A stretch of 64,000 bases of DNA from Acidovorax sp. SUPP3334 (GCF_030159055.1 NZ_BQXQ01000014.1:51257-115256); one strand, 5' to 3'; counted from the stretch's first letter, positions 45,990-55,548 are shown. Made by a program: numbers and translations. Notes: generated by a model from the sequence alone, not told the origin.

Positions 45990-46568
45990 ATGACGCGCAA
46001 ATTCAAGGTAGTGGCGGTTTCCGGCAACGTGCAGCGCCCCTCGCGCACGCTGGTGCTGGTGGAAGAGTTGATCGCCGCGCTCAGCGAGGCGCTGCCCATC
46101 GAGGCCCGCACCATCGAACTGGGGCCGCTGGCCCCGCAGATCGGCGGCGCGGTCTATCGCAGCCAGTTGCCGGCCGCCGTCGAAGCGGAGCTGGCCGCCA
46201 TCGAATCGGCCGACCTGCTGATCGTGGCCAGCCCCGTCTATCGCGGCTCGTACACGGGCCTGTTCAAGCACCTGTTCGACTTCGTACACCACGAGGCGCT
46301 GGTCGATGTGCCCGTGCTGCTGGCCGCCACCGGCGGCAGCGACCGCCACGCGCTGGTGATCGACCACCAGCTGCGCCCGCTGTTCAGCTTCTTCCAGGCA
46401 CGCACGCTGCCGCTGGGCGTGTATGCGTCGGAGCAGGATTTCCAGGGCTACGAGATCGCCAGCGGCGCCTTGCGCGACCGCATCGTTCTGGCGGTGCAGC
46501 GCGCGGCGCCCCTGGTCGGCATCGCGCCCCAGGCCACGCCCGCGCTGCGGCTGGCGCAGGCCGCCTGA
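45990..46568 (+). CDS. NADPH-dependent FMN reductase (MsuE/SsuE type)
   Basis: A 192-residue flavin reductase that supplies FMNH2 to the monooxygenases of sulfur-source assimilation. FMN-binding segments are VVAVSGNVQRPSRT near the N terminus and IVASPVYRGSYTGLFKHLFD. GGAAGG before ATG 45990. It opens the cluster; SfnG, its likely electron-accepting partner, follows 52 bases later. Confidence 0.9.
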   Translation: MTRKFKVVAVSGNVQRPSRTLVLVEELIAALSEALPIEARTIELGPLAPQIGGAVYRSQLPAAVEAELAAIESADLLIVASPVYRGSYTGLFKHLFDFVHHEALVDVPVLLAATGGSDRHALVIDHQLRPLFSFFQARTLPLGVYASEQDFQGYEIASGALRDRIVLAVQRAAPLVGIAPQATPALRLAQAA

Positions 46569-46620
46569 TCGAGCGATCGAGCGAACCACCGAACCTCACC
46601 CACCGTCCAGGAGCATCGCC

Positions 46621-47784
46621 ATGAGCCACGACACGACTTCTTCCGCGCCCTCTTCCGAAGGCCTCCGGTTCGCCTACTGGGTGCCCAACGTCAGCGGCGG
46701 GCTGGTGGTCAGCACCATCGCCCAGCGCACCGACTGGAGCCTGGAATACAACCAGCGCCTGGCCCTGGCGGCCGAGCGCGCGGGCTTCGACTACGCGCTG
46801 ACGCAGATCCGCTTCACCGCCGGCTACGGCGCCGAGTACCAGCACGAGTCGGTGTCGTTCAGCCAGGCGCTGCTGCACGCCACCACCAAGCTCAAGGTGC
46901 TGGCCGCCATCCTGCCCGGGCCGTGGAGCCCGGCCGTGGTGGCCAAGCAGATCGCCACCATCGACCACATCTCGCAAGGGCGCATCGGCATCAACGTGGT
47001 GAGCGGCTGGTTCAAGGGCGAGTTCCAGGCCATCGGCGAGCCGTGGCTGGAGCATGACGAGCGCTACCGCCGCTCCGAAGAGTTCATCCGCGCGCTCAAG
47101 GGCATCTGGACGCAGGACCACTTCACCTTCAAGGGCGATTTCTACCGCTTCAACGACTACACGCTGAGCCCCAAGCCCGTGCAGCAGCCGCACCCGGAGA
47201 TCTTCCAGGGCGGCAGCTCGCGCGCGGCGCGCGACATGGCCTCGCGCGTGTCCGACTGGTACTTCACCAACGGCAACACGCCCGAAGGCGTGAAGGCGCA
47301 GATCGACGACATCCGCGCCAAGGCGGCCGAGACGGGCCACCGCGTGCGCGTCGGCATCAACGCCTTCGTCATCGCCCGCGACACCGAGGAAGAAGCGCGC
47401 GCCGCGCTCAAAGACATCATCGACCACGCACACGTGGAAGCCGTACACGCGTTTGGCGATGCGGCCAAGCAGGCGGGCAAGGCATCGCCCGAGGGCGAAG
47501 GCAACTGGGCCCAATCCACCTTCGAAGACCTGGTGCAATACAACGACGGCTTTCGCACCAACCTGATCGGCACGCCGCGCCAGATCGCCGAGCGCATCGT
47601 GGCGCTCAAGGCCGTGGGCGTGGACTTGATCCTGGCCGGCTTCCTGCACTTCATCGAAGAGGTCGAATACTTCGGCGCCAAGGTGCTGCCGCTGGTGCGC
47701 GAACTCGAAGCGCAGGGGCTGGGCGCGCACGCTCCAGCCGCCCCAGCCACCATTGCCGAGCCGGCCGAGGCCGTGGCCGCCTGA
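46621..47784 (+). CDS. sfnG: FMNH2-dependent dimethylsulfone monooxygenase
   Basis: A 387-residue luciferase-like (LLM) monooxygenase of the SfnG group, which oxidises dimethylsulfone to methanesulfinate. Hallmarks are FAYWVPNVSGGLVVSTI, TAGYGAEYQHESVSF, INVVSGWFKGEFQAIGEPW and the FMN-phosphate region EIFQGGSSRAARDMASR. ATG 46621 has CAGGAG upstream. The extra C-terminal Ala/Pro tail (about 20 residues) is unstructured. Works with the reductase encoded just upstream. Assignment to SfnG rather than SsuD rests on these motifs and on the SfnB-like gene downstream. Confidence 0.9.
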   Translation: MSHDTTSSAPSSEGLRFAYWVPNVSGGLVVSTIAQRTDWSLEYNQRLALAAERAGFDYALTQIRFTAGYGAEYQHESVSFSQALLHATTKLKVLAAILPGPWSPAVVAKQIATIDHISQGRIGINVVSGWFKGEFQAIGEPWLEHDERYRRSEEFIRALKGIWTQDHFTFKGDFYRFNDYTLSPKPVQQPHPEIFQGGSSRAARDMASRVSDWYFTNGNTPEGVKAQIDDIRAKAAETGHRVRVGINAFVIARDTEEEARAALKDIIDHAHVEAVHAFGDAAKQAGKASPEGEGNWAQSTFEDLVQYNDGFRTNLIGTPRQIAERIVALKAVGVDLILAGFLHFIEEVEYFGAKVLPLVRELEAQGLGAHAPAAPATIAEPAEAVAA

Positions 47785-47900
47785 CGCGCGCGGCCGCACT
47801 CCCTTCGCTCCCCCACCCACCACGGCGCCCGCGCCGCCCCCGCCGCTCGCCCGTGCGCAGCGGCGCCGGCGCAGCCTTGCCCGCAAAGCCCCGCACCACC

Positions 47901-48887
47901 ATGTCCAGCACCCTGTTCGACGGCACCCTGGCGCCGCCCGCCACGGCCCCCGCCGCACCGCGCCGCAGTGCCGAGCGCACCGGCGCGGTCGCAGGCAGCG
48001 CCTCACCGGCCCCACCGGCCGCCGTGCCCGCGCTGGAGCTGCAAGGCATAGCCCTGTCCTTCGGCGGCGTGCATGCGCTGCGCGGCATCGACCTGCGCGT
48101 GGCGCCGGGCGAGCTGCGCGCCATCATCGGGCCCAACGGCGCGGGCAAGAGCTCGCTCATCAACATCATCAGCGGCCTGTACCGGCCCGACGCCGGCCGC
48201 GTGGCCATCGGCGGCCGCTCGTTCGCGCAGGTGCCCACGCCAAGGCTGGCGCACCTGGGCGTGGCGCGCACCTTTCAGAACCTGGCGCTCTTCCAGGGCC
48301 TCAGCGTGCGCGACAACATCGCCCTGGGCCGCGTGCATGCGGGCCGCGCCAGCTTTGCCGAACAGGTGCTGGGCTGGGGCCGGGCACGCCGCGAATGGCG
48401 CGATGCGCGCGAAGAAGCGCGCGAGGCCATCGAGTTTCTGGGCCTGCGCGCCGTGCAAGACCGGCTGGCCGGCGGCCTGCCCTACGGCCTGCAAAAGCGC
48501 GTGGAGCTGGCGCGCGCGCTGGTGGCCCGCCCGCGCCTCTTGGTGCTGGACGAACCCCTGGCCGGCACCAGCGCGGGCGAGAAGAGCGAGATGGCCGCGC
48601 TGATCCGCGCCACGCGCGACCGGCAGGGCGCGGCGGTGGTGCTGATCGAGCACGACATCGGCATCGTGCTGGGCCTGTCGGACCGCGTGGCGGTGCTCGA
48701 CTACGGCCGCAAGATCGCCGACGGCACCCCCGCCGAGGTGCGCGAAGACCCGGCCGTGATCGACGCCTACCTGGGCGTGGCGCACGATGACGACGCCCCT
48801 GCGCCGTCTGCGCCGTACGCGCCGCCTGTATCGCATTCCTCGCCTGCAGCGCCTGCCGCGCCCGCATCACTCACGGGGGCGCTGTGA
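47901..48887 (+). CDS. Branched-chain-type ABC transporter ATP-binding protein (LivG-like)
   Basis: A 328-residue ATPase of a HAAT-family importer. Walker A GPNGAGKSSL, signature LPYGLQKRVELARAL and Walker B LLVLDEPLAG are visible, with the LivG-type C terminus. Unusual: about 55 extra Ala/Pro-rich residues before the domain and another 35 after it. ATG 47901 is chosen from context. Its stop overlaps the next gene by one base. Confidence 0.92.
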   Translation: MSSTLFDGTLAPPATAPAAPRRSAERTGAVAGSASPAPPAAVPALELQGIALSFGGVHALRGIDLRVAPGELRAIIGPNGAGKSSLINIISGLYRPDAGRVAIGGRSFAQVPTPRLAHLGVARTFQNLALFQGLSVRDNIALGRVHAGRASFAEQVLGWGRARREWRDAREEAREAIEFLGLRAVQDRLAGGLPYGLQKRVELARALVARPRLLVLDEPLAGTSAGEKSEMAALIRATRDRQGAAVVLIEHDIGIVLGLSDRVAVLDYGRKIADGTPAEVREDPAVIDAYLGVAHDDDAPAPSAPYAPPVSHSSPAAPAAPASLTGAL

Positions 48888-49783
48888 TGGAAGGCTTCGA
48901 CTTCGCATTCCTCGCCGAGGTGCTGGTCGGCGGGCTGCTGTCCGGCGTGATGTATTCGCTCGTGGCCATCGGCTTCGTGCTGATCTACAAGACCTCGGGC
49001 GTGCTCAACTTCGCGCAGGGCGCGCAGTTGCTCTTCGCCGCCCTCACCTTCGTGAGCCTGGTCGAGCGCGGCCTGCCGTTCGCCCTCGCCCTGCTCATCA
49101 CCTTCGCTCTCATGGTGGCGCTCGGCCTGGCCATCGAGCGCGTGGTGCTGCGCCCGCTGGTGAACCAGCCGCCCATCACGCTGTTCATGGCCACGCTGGG
49201 CCTGTCTTACGTGATCGAGGGCGTGGCCCAGCTGGCGTGGGGCACGCAGGTGCACTCGCTGGAGCTGGGCATTCAAGATGCACCCATCGAAATCGCGGGC
49301 GTGCTGATCTCCACGTTCGATCTGTTCGCGGCCGGCGTGGCGGCGGTGATGGTGGCGGTGCTGTCCGCCTTCTTTCGCTACACCCGCGTGGGCCTGGCGT
49401 TTCGCGCCGTGGCCGACGACACCTACGCCGCGCTGGCCGTGGGCCTGCGGCTGCCGGCGATCTGGGCCACGGTGTGGTCCGCCGCCGGCGTGATCGCGCT
49501 GGTGGCCGGGCTGCTGTGGGGCGCGCGGCTGGGCGTGCAGTTCTCGCTGTCGCTGGTGGTGCTGAAGGCGCTGCCGGTGCTGGTGCTGGGCGGGTTCGAC
49601 TCCATCCTGGGCGCCATCGTGGGCGGCTTGCTCATCGGCGCGCTGGAAAAGCTGGCCGAGGTGTACCTGGGCCCCTACGTGGGCGGCGGCATCGAGAGCT
49701 GGTTCGCCTATGCCGCGGCGCTGCTGTTCCTGCTCGTGCGGCCCGGTGGCCTGTTCGGGCAACGCCCCGTGGAAAGGGCCTGA
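48887..49783 (+). CDS. Branched-chain-type ABC transporter permease (LivH-like)
   Basis: A 298-residue permease with about eight helices; SGVMYSLVAIGFVLIYKTSG and LNFAQGAQLL at the start and LVLGGFDSILGAIVGGLLIG near the end are typical of LivH. ATG 48887 shares one base with the previous stop (TGATG). Forms the membrane channel together with the LivM-like protein. Confidence 0.93.
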   Translation: MEGFDFAFLAEVLVGGLLSGVMYSLVAIGFVLIYKTSGVLNFAQGAQLLFAALTFVSLVERGLPFALALLITFALMVALGLAIERVVLRPLVNQPPITLFMATLGLSYVIEGVAQLAWGTQVHSLELGIQDAPIEIAGVLISTFDLFAAGVAAVMVAVLSAFFRYTRVGLAFRAVADDTYAALAVGLRLPAIWATVWSAAGVIALVAGLLWGARLGVQFSLSLVVLKALPVLVLGGFDSILGAIVGGLLIGALEKLAEVYLGPYVGGGIESWFAYAAALLFLLVRPGGLFGQRPVERA

Positions 49784-49787
49784 CGCC

Positions 49788-50858
49788 ATGGCAACCCACA
49801 CGCCCACCGCATCCACCGCCTCTACCGCCACCGGGCGCACGCCCTGGCCCCTCTGGGCCACGCCCGCCATCACGCTGGTGCTGGCCTACGGCCTGGTGCC
49901 GCTGGTCGCGTCCGACTACGTGTTCGACGCGCTGCTGATTCCCTTTCTGGCGCTGTCGCTGGCCGCCGTGGGGTTGAACCTGCTCACGGGCTACGCGGGC
50001 CAGCTCTCGCTGGGCTCGGCCGCCTTCATGGCGGTGGGCGCCTATGCGGCCTACAACTTTCAGCTGCGCATCGACGGCCTGCCGCTGCTGGCGGCCATGG
50101 CGCTGGGCGGCGTGGCCGCCACGCTGGTGGGCGTGGTGTTCGGCCTGCCCAGCCTGCGGCTGCGGGGCTTCTACCTGGCCGTCTCCACGCTGGCCGCGCA
50201 GTTCTTCGTGCAATGGGCGCTGACCCAATTCGGCTGGTTCAGCAACCACAACCCCTCGGGCGTGATCGACGCGCCGCCCATCCGCGTGGCGGGCGTGGCC
50301 TTCGACACCCCCGCAGGCCGCTACCTGTTCGCGCTGACCGTGGTGGCCGTGCTCACGGCGCTGGTCTGGCGCGTCACGCGCACGCCCACCGGCCACCACT
50401 TCATCGCCGTGCGCGACAACGAACTGGCGGCGCGCGTGATCGGCGTGCCCGTGCTGCGCGCCAAGCTGCTGGCATTCGCGCTGTCGTCGTTCGTGATCGG
50501 CGTGGCGGGCGTGCTGTGGGGCTTCGTCTATCTGCGCACGGTGGAGCCGGCGGGCTTCAACCTCGACCGCTCGTTCCAGATTCTTTTCATCATCATCATC
50601 GGCGGCCTGGGCACGCTGCGCGGCGCTTTCCTGGGCGCGGCGCTGATCGCCGTGTTCCCGCTGCTGCTCTCGCGCCTGGGCAGCCTGCTGCTGGGCCAGT
50701 GGTTCGACTCGGGCGTGCTGGAGCTGTGCCAGCGCATCGCCCTGGGCGCCCTCATCGTGGGCTTTCTCATCGCCGAGCCGCGCGGCCTGGCGGCGCTGTG
50801 GGAGCGGCTCGCCGCACGCCTGCAGCGCACGCGGCCACCGCCGCCGCAGAGCGCCTGA
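49788..50858 (+). CDS. Branched-chain-type ABC transporter permease (LivM-like)
   Basis: A 356-residue permease with about ten helices; LNLLTGYAGQLSLGSAAFMA and the cytoplasmic loop PTGHHFIAVRDNELAARVIG identify LivM. Starts four bases after the LivH-like stop. The C terminus is Arg/Pro-rich. Confidence 0.93.
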   Translation: MATHTPTASTASTATGRTPWPLWATPAITLVLAYGLVPLVASDYVFDALLIPFLALSLAAVGLNLLTGYAGQLSLGSAAFMAVGAYAAYNFQLRIDGLPLLAAMALGGVAATLVGVVFGLPSLRLRGFYLAVSTLAAQFFVQWALTQFGWFSNHNPSGVIDAPPIRVAGVAFDTPAGRYLFALTVVAVLTALVWRVTRTPTGHHFIAVRDNELAARVIGVPVLRAKLLAFALSSFVIGVAGVLWGFVYLRTVEPAGFNLDRSFQILFIIIIGGLGTLRGAFLGAALIAVFPLLLSRLGSLLLGQWFDSGVLELCQRIALGALIVGFLIAEPRGLAALWERLAARLQRTRPPPPQSA

Positions 50859-50922
50859 GCGGCTTCTTTCCCCTCTTTCTCCGTCTCTTTCTCTCTCCCT
50901 TTTCTCCACAGGAGCGCATCGC

Positions 50923-52254
50923 ATGTCTCTCACCCGCCATCTGAAAACCGCCTTGCTGGCCACCGCGCTGGCCCTGACCGGGCTGCAGGCCGCGCAGGCC
51001 CAGGCCGCCAAGCCGCAAGAGCAGTTCTTTCCGCTGCAAAGCTACCGCGTCGGCCCCTATGCGGCCGGCGGCACCGGGTTCTTCGGCGGCTTCATCGACT
51101 ACCTGAACCTCGTCAACACGCGCGACGGCGGCGTGGGCGGCGTCAAGCTCACCTGGGAAGAAGGCGAGACGCAGTACGAGGTGGAGCGCGGCGTGGAGGT
51201 GTATGAGCGCCTCAAGACCCGCCCCGGCATCGCCGCGTGGAACCCGCTGTCGGTGGGCATTGCCTACGCGCTGATAGACCGGGTGACGGCCGACAAGGTG
51301 CCGCTGCTCACCATCAACCACGGCCGCACCGACACCACCGACGGGCGCGTGTTCAAGTACATCTTCCCGCTGCTGGTCAACCCGTACAGCGAGACCTCGG
51401 GCATCGTGAACTACCTGGGCACCAAAGCCGGCGGGCTGGAAAAACTCAAGGGCAAGAAGATCGTGGTGCTGTACCACGGCTCGCCCTACGGCAAGGAAAC
51501 CATTCCGATCTACGAGCTGCTGGCCAAGCAATACGGCTTCACCGTGCAGCAGATCGAGGTGCCGCACCCGGGCAACGAGCAGCAGTCCCAATGGCTGACC
51601 ATTCGGCGCGCCAAGCCCGACTTCGTGGTGCTGCGCGGCTGGGGCGTGATGAACCCGGTGGCGCTCAAGACCGCGCAGAAAACCGGCTTTCCGGCCGACC
51701 GCATCGTGGGCAACATCTGGTCCAACTCGGAAGAAGACGTGATCCCGGCGGGCGACGCCGCCAAGGGCTACGTGGCCATCACCTCGGTGGCGCCCGGCAC
51801 GCAATACCCCGTGCTGCAAGACATCGTCAAGACGGTCTATGACGCCGGCAAGGGCAACCTGCAGGACAAGAAACGCATCGGCAGCGTGTATCACAACCTG
51901 GGCGTGCTCAACGGCATCTTGAACGTCGAGGCCATCCGCATCGCGCAGGCGAAGTTCGGCAAGCGCACCCTCACCGGCGACGAAGTGCGCTGGGGCCTGG
52001 AGAACCTCAAGATCGACGAAGCCCACGCCACCGCGCTGGGCGCCAAGGGCCTTTTCCACTCCATTCACGTGACCTGGGACAACCACGAAGGCGACGGCCG
52101 TGTGGCCTTCCAGCAGTGGGACGGCACGCAGTGGAAGGTCGTCTCCGACTGGATCGCGCCGGACTGGAAGCTGCTGCGCCCGATCATCGAAAAGTCGTCC
52201 CTGGCCTATGCCAAGGAAAAGAACGTCAAGGTGCGCACCAGCATCGACGACTGA
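50923..52254 (+). CDS. ABC transporter substrate-binding protein (LivK-like)
   Basis: A 443-residue periplasmic binding protein with a Sec signal (cleavage after AQA near residue 26) and the Peripla_BP_6 fold: YAAGGTGFFGGFIDYLNLVN, WEEGETQYEVERGVEVYERL, IVVLYHGSPYGKETIPIYEL. CAGGAG before ATG 50923. Given the neighbours, the ligand is probably an organosulfur compound (sulfone, sulfonate or thiophene-like) rather than an amino acid; this is inference from context. Confidence 0.92.
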   Translation: MSLTRHLKTALLATALALTGLQAAQAQAAKPQEQFFPLQSYRVGPYAAGGTGFFGGFIDYLNLVNTRDGGVGGVKLTWEEGETQYEVERGVEVYERLKTRPGIAAWNPLSVGIAYALIDRVTADKVPLLTINHGRTDTTDGRVFKYIFPLLVNPYSETSGIVNYLGTKAGGLEKLKGKKIVVLYHGSPYGKETIPIYELLAKQYGFTVQQIEVPHPGNEQQSQWLTIRRAKPDFVVLRGWGVMNPVALKTAQKTGFPADRIVGNIWSNSEEDVIPAGDAAKGYVAITSVAPGTQYPVLQDIVKTVYDAGKGNLQDKKRIGSVYHNLGVLNGILNVEAIRIAQAKFGKRTLTGDEVRWGLENLKIDEAHATALGAKGLFHSIHVTWDNHEGDGRVAFQQWDGTQWKVVSDWIAPDWKLLRPIIEKSSLAYAKEKNVKVRTSIDD

Positions 52255-52298
52255 ATGACTCACCGGCCCCTCTCTTTCATTCCACCCGGAGCGACGCC

Positions 52299-53636
52299 AT
52301 GACCGCCCTGCACGACACCCACCGCACGCCCTCCATCCTCGGCCCCGCCTACGAGGCCATCGCCGCCAAGTACCGCCCCGTGTTTTCGCGCATCCAGGCC
52401 ACCGCGCTGCAGCGCGAGCAGCAGCGCCAGCTGGGCCACGAGGCCATCCAGTGGCTGAAAGACACCCGCTTCGGCGCCCTGCGCGTGCCCTTGGAGCACG
52501 GCGGCGACGGCGCCACGCTGCCGCAGCTCTTTCAGTTGCTGGTGGAGCTGGCCGAGGCCGACTCCAACATCGTGCAGGCGCTGCGCGGCCACTTCGCCTT
52601 CGTCGAAGACCGCTTGAACGCCCCGCGCGATGCCGCCAATGCCGTGTGGCTCCAGCGCTTTGCCGAAGGCGACCTGGCCGGCAACGCCTGGACCGAAGTG
52701 GGCAACGTGGCCATCGGCGACGTCATCACGCGCGTGACGCGAAAGGAAGACGGGCGCTGGGTGGTCAACGGCCGCAAGTTCTACAGCACCGGCAGCATCT
52801 TTGCCGACTGGATCGACCTGTACGCCCGCCGCGACGGCCCGGGCGACGGCGATGGCGTGGACGTGATCGCCGCCGTGCGCGCGCGCCAGCCCGGCGTGAC
52901 GCACCACGACGACTGGGACGGCTTTGGCCAGCGCACCACCGGCAGCGGCACCTCGGTGTATGACAACGCCACGGTGGAGGCCGAGAACCTCTTCGCCTTT
53001 GCCGACCGCTTCAAGTACCAGACGGCCTTCTACCAGCTGTTCCACCTGGCCACGCTGGCCGGCATTGCCCGCGCCATCACGCGCGACGCAGCCGCCCAGG
53101 TGCGCGGCCGCAAGCGCATCTTCAGCACCGGCAACGCGCCCAGCGTGGCGCAGGACGTGCAGGTGCAGCAGGTCGTGGGCGAGGTCTCGGCCATTGCCTA
53201 TGCAGCCGAAGCCACCGCCGTGCGCGCCGCCTTCGCCGCCCAGCGCGCCTACGACGCGCACTGGCACGGCACGGCCGACGAAGAGCGCCAGGCCAACATC
53301 GAGGCCGAGCTGGAATCCGCGCAGGGCCAGGTGGCGCTCACCGACCTGGTGCTGCGCGCGGCCAGCCAGTTCTTCAACGGCCTGGGCGCCTCGGCCGCCA
53401 GCACCTCGCAGTCGCTGGACCGCCACTGGCGCAACGCGCGCACCGTGGCATCGCACAACCCGGTGATCTACAAGGCGCGCATCGTGGGCGACTGGCACAT
53501 CAACGGCACCGAGCCGCCCTATGTGTGGCAGATCGGCGCGGGCTCCGGCCGGCCCGCGGCGGTGGCGCCCGCACCGGCCACCGATGCCGGCGCGGCCAAT
53601 GCAGCGCAGGCGCGGCCCCTGGCCCGCGCGGCCTGA
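52299..53636 (+). CDS. SfnB/DszC-like flavoprotein (acyl-CoA-dehydrogenase fold)
   Basis: A 445-residue flavin-dependent oxidoreductase with acyl-CoA dehydrogenase fold. Segments include RVPLEHGGDGATLPQLFQLL, GNAWTEVGNVAIGDV, WVVNGRKFYSTGSIFADWID and a C-terminal helical domain with ASQFFNGLGASAASTSQSLD. SfnB and DszC relatives use FMNH2 to oxygenate sulfur compounds, fitting the reductase and SfnG in the same cluster. ATG 52299 has CGGAGCG upstream. The C terminus (last 40 residues) is Ala/Pro-rich and dispensable. Confidence 0.88.
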   Translation: MTALHDTHRTPSILGPAYEAIAAKYRPVFSRIQATALQREQQRQLGHEAIQWLKDTRFGALRVPLEHGGDGATLPQLFQLLVELAEADSNIVQALRGHFAFVEDRLNAPRDAANAVWLQRFAEGDLAGNAWTEVGNVAIGDVITRVTRKEDGRWVVNGRKFYSTGSIFADWIDLYARRDGPGDGDGVDVIAAVRARQPGVTHHDDWDGFGQRTTGSGTSVYDNATVEAENLFAFADRFKYQTAFYQLFHLATLAGIARAITRDAAAQVRGRKRIFSTGNAPSVAQDVQVQQVVGEVSAIAYAAEATAVRAAFAAQRAYDAHWHGTADEERQANIEAELESAQGQVALTDLVLRAASQFFNGLGASAASTSQSLDRHWRNARTVASHNPVIYKARIVGDWHINGTEPPYVWQIGAGSGRPAAVAPAPATDAGAANAAQARPLARAA

Positions 53637-53653
53637 GTGGGTGAGTGAACGCC

Positions 53654-54460
53654 ATGGCAAGCCCAGCCCCCGCACTGCTCACGGTCGATGCGGTGCAGGC
53701 CGTCTACAAGGGCGCCATCGCCGCCCTGCACGGCGTGGGCTTCGAGGTGCGTGCCGGCGAGATCCACGCGCTGCTGGGCGCCAACGGCGCCGGCAAGTCC
53801 ACCACGCTCAAGGCCGTGTCGCACCTGCTGCCGGCCGAGCGCGGGCAGGTCACGGCCGGGCACATCACCTACGGCGGCCAAGACGTGGCGCAGGCCAGCC
53901 CCGCCACCCTGGTGCGCGCCGGCCTGGTGCCGGTGCTGGAAGGCCGGCACTGCTTTCCCAATCTGTCGGTGGAAGACAACCTCGTCACCGGCGCCCTCGG
54001 CCGCAGCGCGCGGCGCGGCGAGATCGCGCACGACCTGGAGCGGGTGTACGCGCTCTTCCCGCGCCTGCGCGACAAGCGCCGCACGCCCGCCGGACTTGCA
54101 TCCGGCGGCGAGCAGCAGATGACCGCCATCGGCCGCGCACTGATGTCACGCCCGCGCCTGCTGGTGCTGGACGAACCCTCGATGGGCCTGGCGCCGCGCG
54201 TGGTGCAGGAGATCTTCGCGCAGCTCAAGCGCCTGAACCGCGAGGAAGGTTTGACGCTGCTGGTGGCCGAGCAGAACTCTGCGTTGGCGCTGCAGTATGC
54301 GGACCGGGCTACGGTGTTGGATGCGGGGCGGGCGGTGCTGTCGGGGCCGGCGGATGCGCTGCGGGAGCGGGATGATATTCGGCAGTTTTACTTTGGGGAG
54401 AACGCGCATCACACGGACCTCAGCCATCCCGGCGCCGGGGGCACCCGCGCCGCCGTCTGA
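53654..54460 (+). CDS. Branched-chain-type ABC transporter ATP-binding protein (LivF-like)
   Basis: A 268-residue ATPase: Walker A LGANGAGKST, signature LASGGEQQMTAIGRAL, Walker B LLVLDEPSMGLAP, then the LivF end. It completes the importer (two ATPases, two permeases, one binding protein) split by the SfnB-like gene. ATG 53654 is preferred to GTG 53645. The last 160 bases have noticeably different codon use (cgg, ggg-rich), and no gene follows for 500 bases, so the cluster ends here. Confidence 0.92.
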   Translation: MASPAPALLTVDAVQAVYKGAIAALHGVGFEVRAGEIHALLGANGAGKSTTLKAVSHLLPAERGQVTAGHITYGGQDVAQASPATLVRAGLVPVLEGRHCFPNLSVEDNLVTGALGRSARRGEIAHDLERVYALFPRLRDKRRTPAGLASGGEQQMTAIGRALMSRPRLLVLDEPSMGLAPRVVQEIFAQLKRLNREEGLTLLVAEQNSALALQYADRATVLDAGRAVLSGPADALRERDDIRQFYFGENAHHTDLSHPGAGGTRAAV

Positions 54461-54974
54461 CCGAGCCGGGTGGCGCAGCCATTACCTACGTGGAGGTGGA
54501 CTGGAGCAGCGCGGCAGGCTGCGTGAACAGGTAGATCAATGCAGCCCAGTTCACCTCGAAGTCTGCTGAAGGCTGATCTGAGCCACTTACAGCCCAGAGT
54601 CTAAACGGCAGCAAGCGCCAACCCCAGTCGCTGAACGACGCCCGTCTTAAGTGGTCAGCTCACACAGCGGGTCCAGATAGTTACTGAGAAGTCAGTAACT
54701 TGGGGAACATTGATCGCCTCGAAAACCGCATGAATGCTGGCTTTCTTGTCTTGGCGTGCTCGGCAAGTTACCGTCTTATGAGTAACGCGACATCCTGAGC
54801 GGCATATGCCGCAAGGAGTGTTGGGTAAAGCATAGATCCGGGAGCAGTCATGCAGAAACCTGCAGACTGCAGGGAGGCCCCGTCTTCTAGGTAATTGCCG
54901 CAAGGCTGCGGTCATTTAGAGCCGCGAACAAAACCCAGCGAAGCGGTTTGCCCAACGACGAAGCAGGACCGGCG
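54461..54974. other. Gene-free region with a MITE-like element
   Basis: Marks the border between the sulfur cluster and the accessory region. It holds the 107-bp inverted-repeat element described separately. The rest shows lower coding quality in all frames and small palindromes (CTGCAGACTGCAG at about 54860), and looks like debris of mobile elements. No RNA gene recognised. Confidence 0.5.
54680..54786. mobile_element. 107-bp MITE-like element with 22-bp terminal inverted repeats
   Basis: Left end GTTACTGAGAAGTCAGTAAC plus TT, right end the imperfect complement (AAGTTACCGTCTTATGAGTA plus AC). The two ends match at 17 of 22 positions. TA precedes the left end as in IS630/Tc1-type insertions, but the right flank is GC, so the target duplication is not intact. 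The same terminal sequence occurs once more at 63824-63845, in front of an IS630-family transposase gene, which could have moved this element in trans. Confidence 0.6.
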
Positions 54975-55548
54975 TCACTTGCGAGAGAACCTGTGTTTCA
55001 TCGCAGCCTCGCAGGCGGCTTGCGAGGTCATTCCTAGTTGGTGGTAAGAATTCCCAAGGTGGCCCCATTTCTCGATGAACTCAGCATTGCCGTCTCTCGC
55101 TTTGCCGAACACCGTCTGCGCGTCAGGATTCTTTGAGCCCGCTTGTTGCAGGAGCTTCGTTGTCTCTGGCGTTGGACAGCGCCGCCTGCAGCCAAGCTTT
55201 CACCTGCTCGTCGGTATCGACGACGCGCAGGATGGGCTGGACGCTCGGGCCATTGCCGCCATGGGGGCTGCTGCTGGGCGATTGCAAGGGTGCAGAAATC
55301 CCGACTGCGGAGGTCAACTGCGCGATGTTGCTGGCTCTCTGACCAGACGACACGCTGCGCGCTGGCGCTGGAAAGCCTCTTGCAGGCCGCTGCGATTCCC
55401 CTTCGGATGCATGAGTGCCCCATGGAACAGGCGCATGCCCTTTGCCAATGAAGGTATGGGAAGGTTGGTGCGGCCCCATCTTGGAGAAGTCACCAGCACT
55501 GTCATGTTCATTGGTACCCAACGGGCCTGGGCGCAGGAATTCGGTCAT
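54975..55548 (-). pseudogene. Unrecognised gene with a frameshift
   Basis: Starts MTEFLRPGPLGTNEHDSAGD at 55548, overlapping the stop of the small ORF upstream in ATGA. The frame reads to a TGA at 55123-55125 (ending ATSGLKES). A second frame that overlaps its end continues as TTKLLQQAGSKNPDAQTVFG, ARDGNAEFIEKWGHLGNSYH, ACEAAMKHRFSRK to a stop at 54975-54977. That second part looks like real protein, so one frameshift around 55140-55190 probably broke a gene of about 190 codons. No domain recognised; His/Gly/Pro-rich N-terminal half. If the frameshift is real it is a pseudogene; if not, the product is 141 residues. Confidence 0.4.

Noticed and set aside
55034..55423. A 129-codon minus-strand frame (MGHSCIRRG...)
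   Set aside because: Arg/Gln-rich shadow overlapping the more natural frames of the broken gene.
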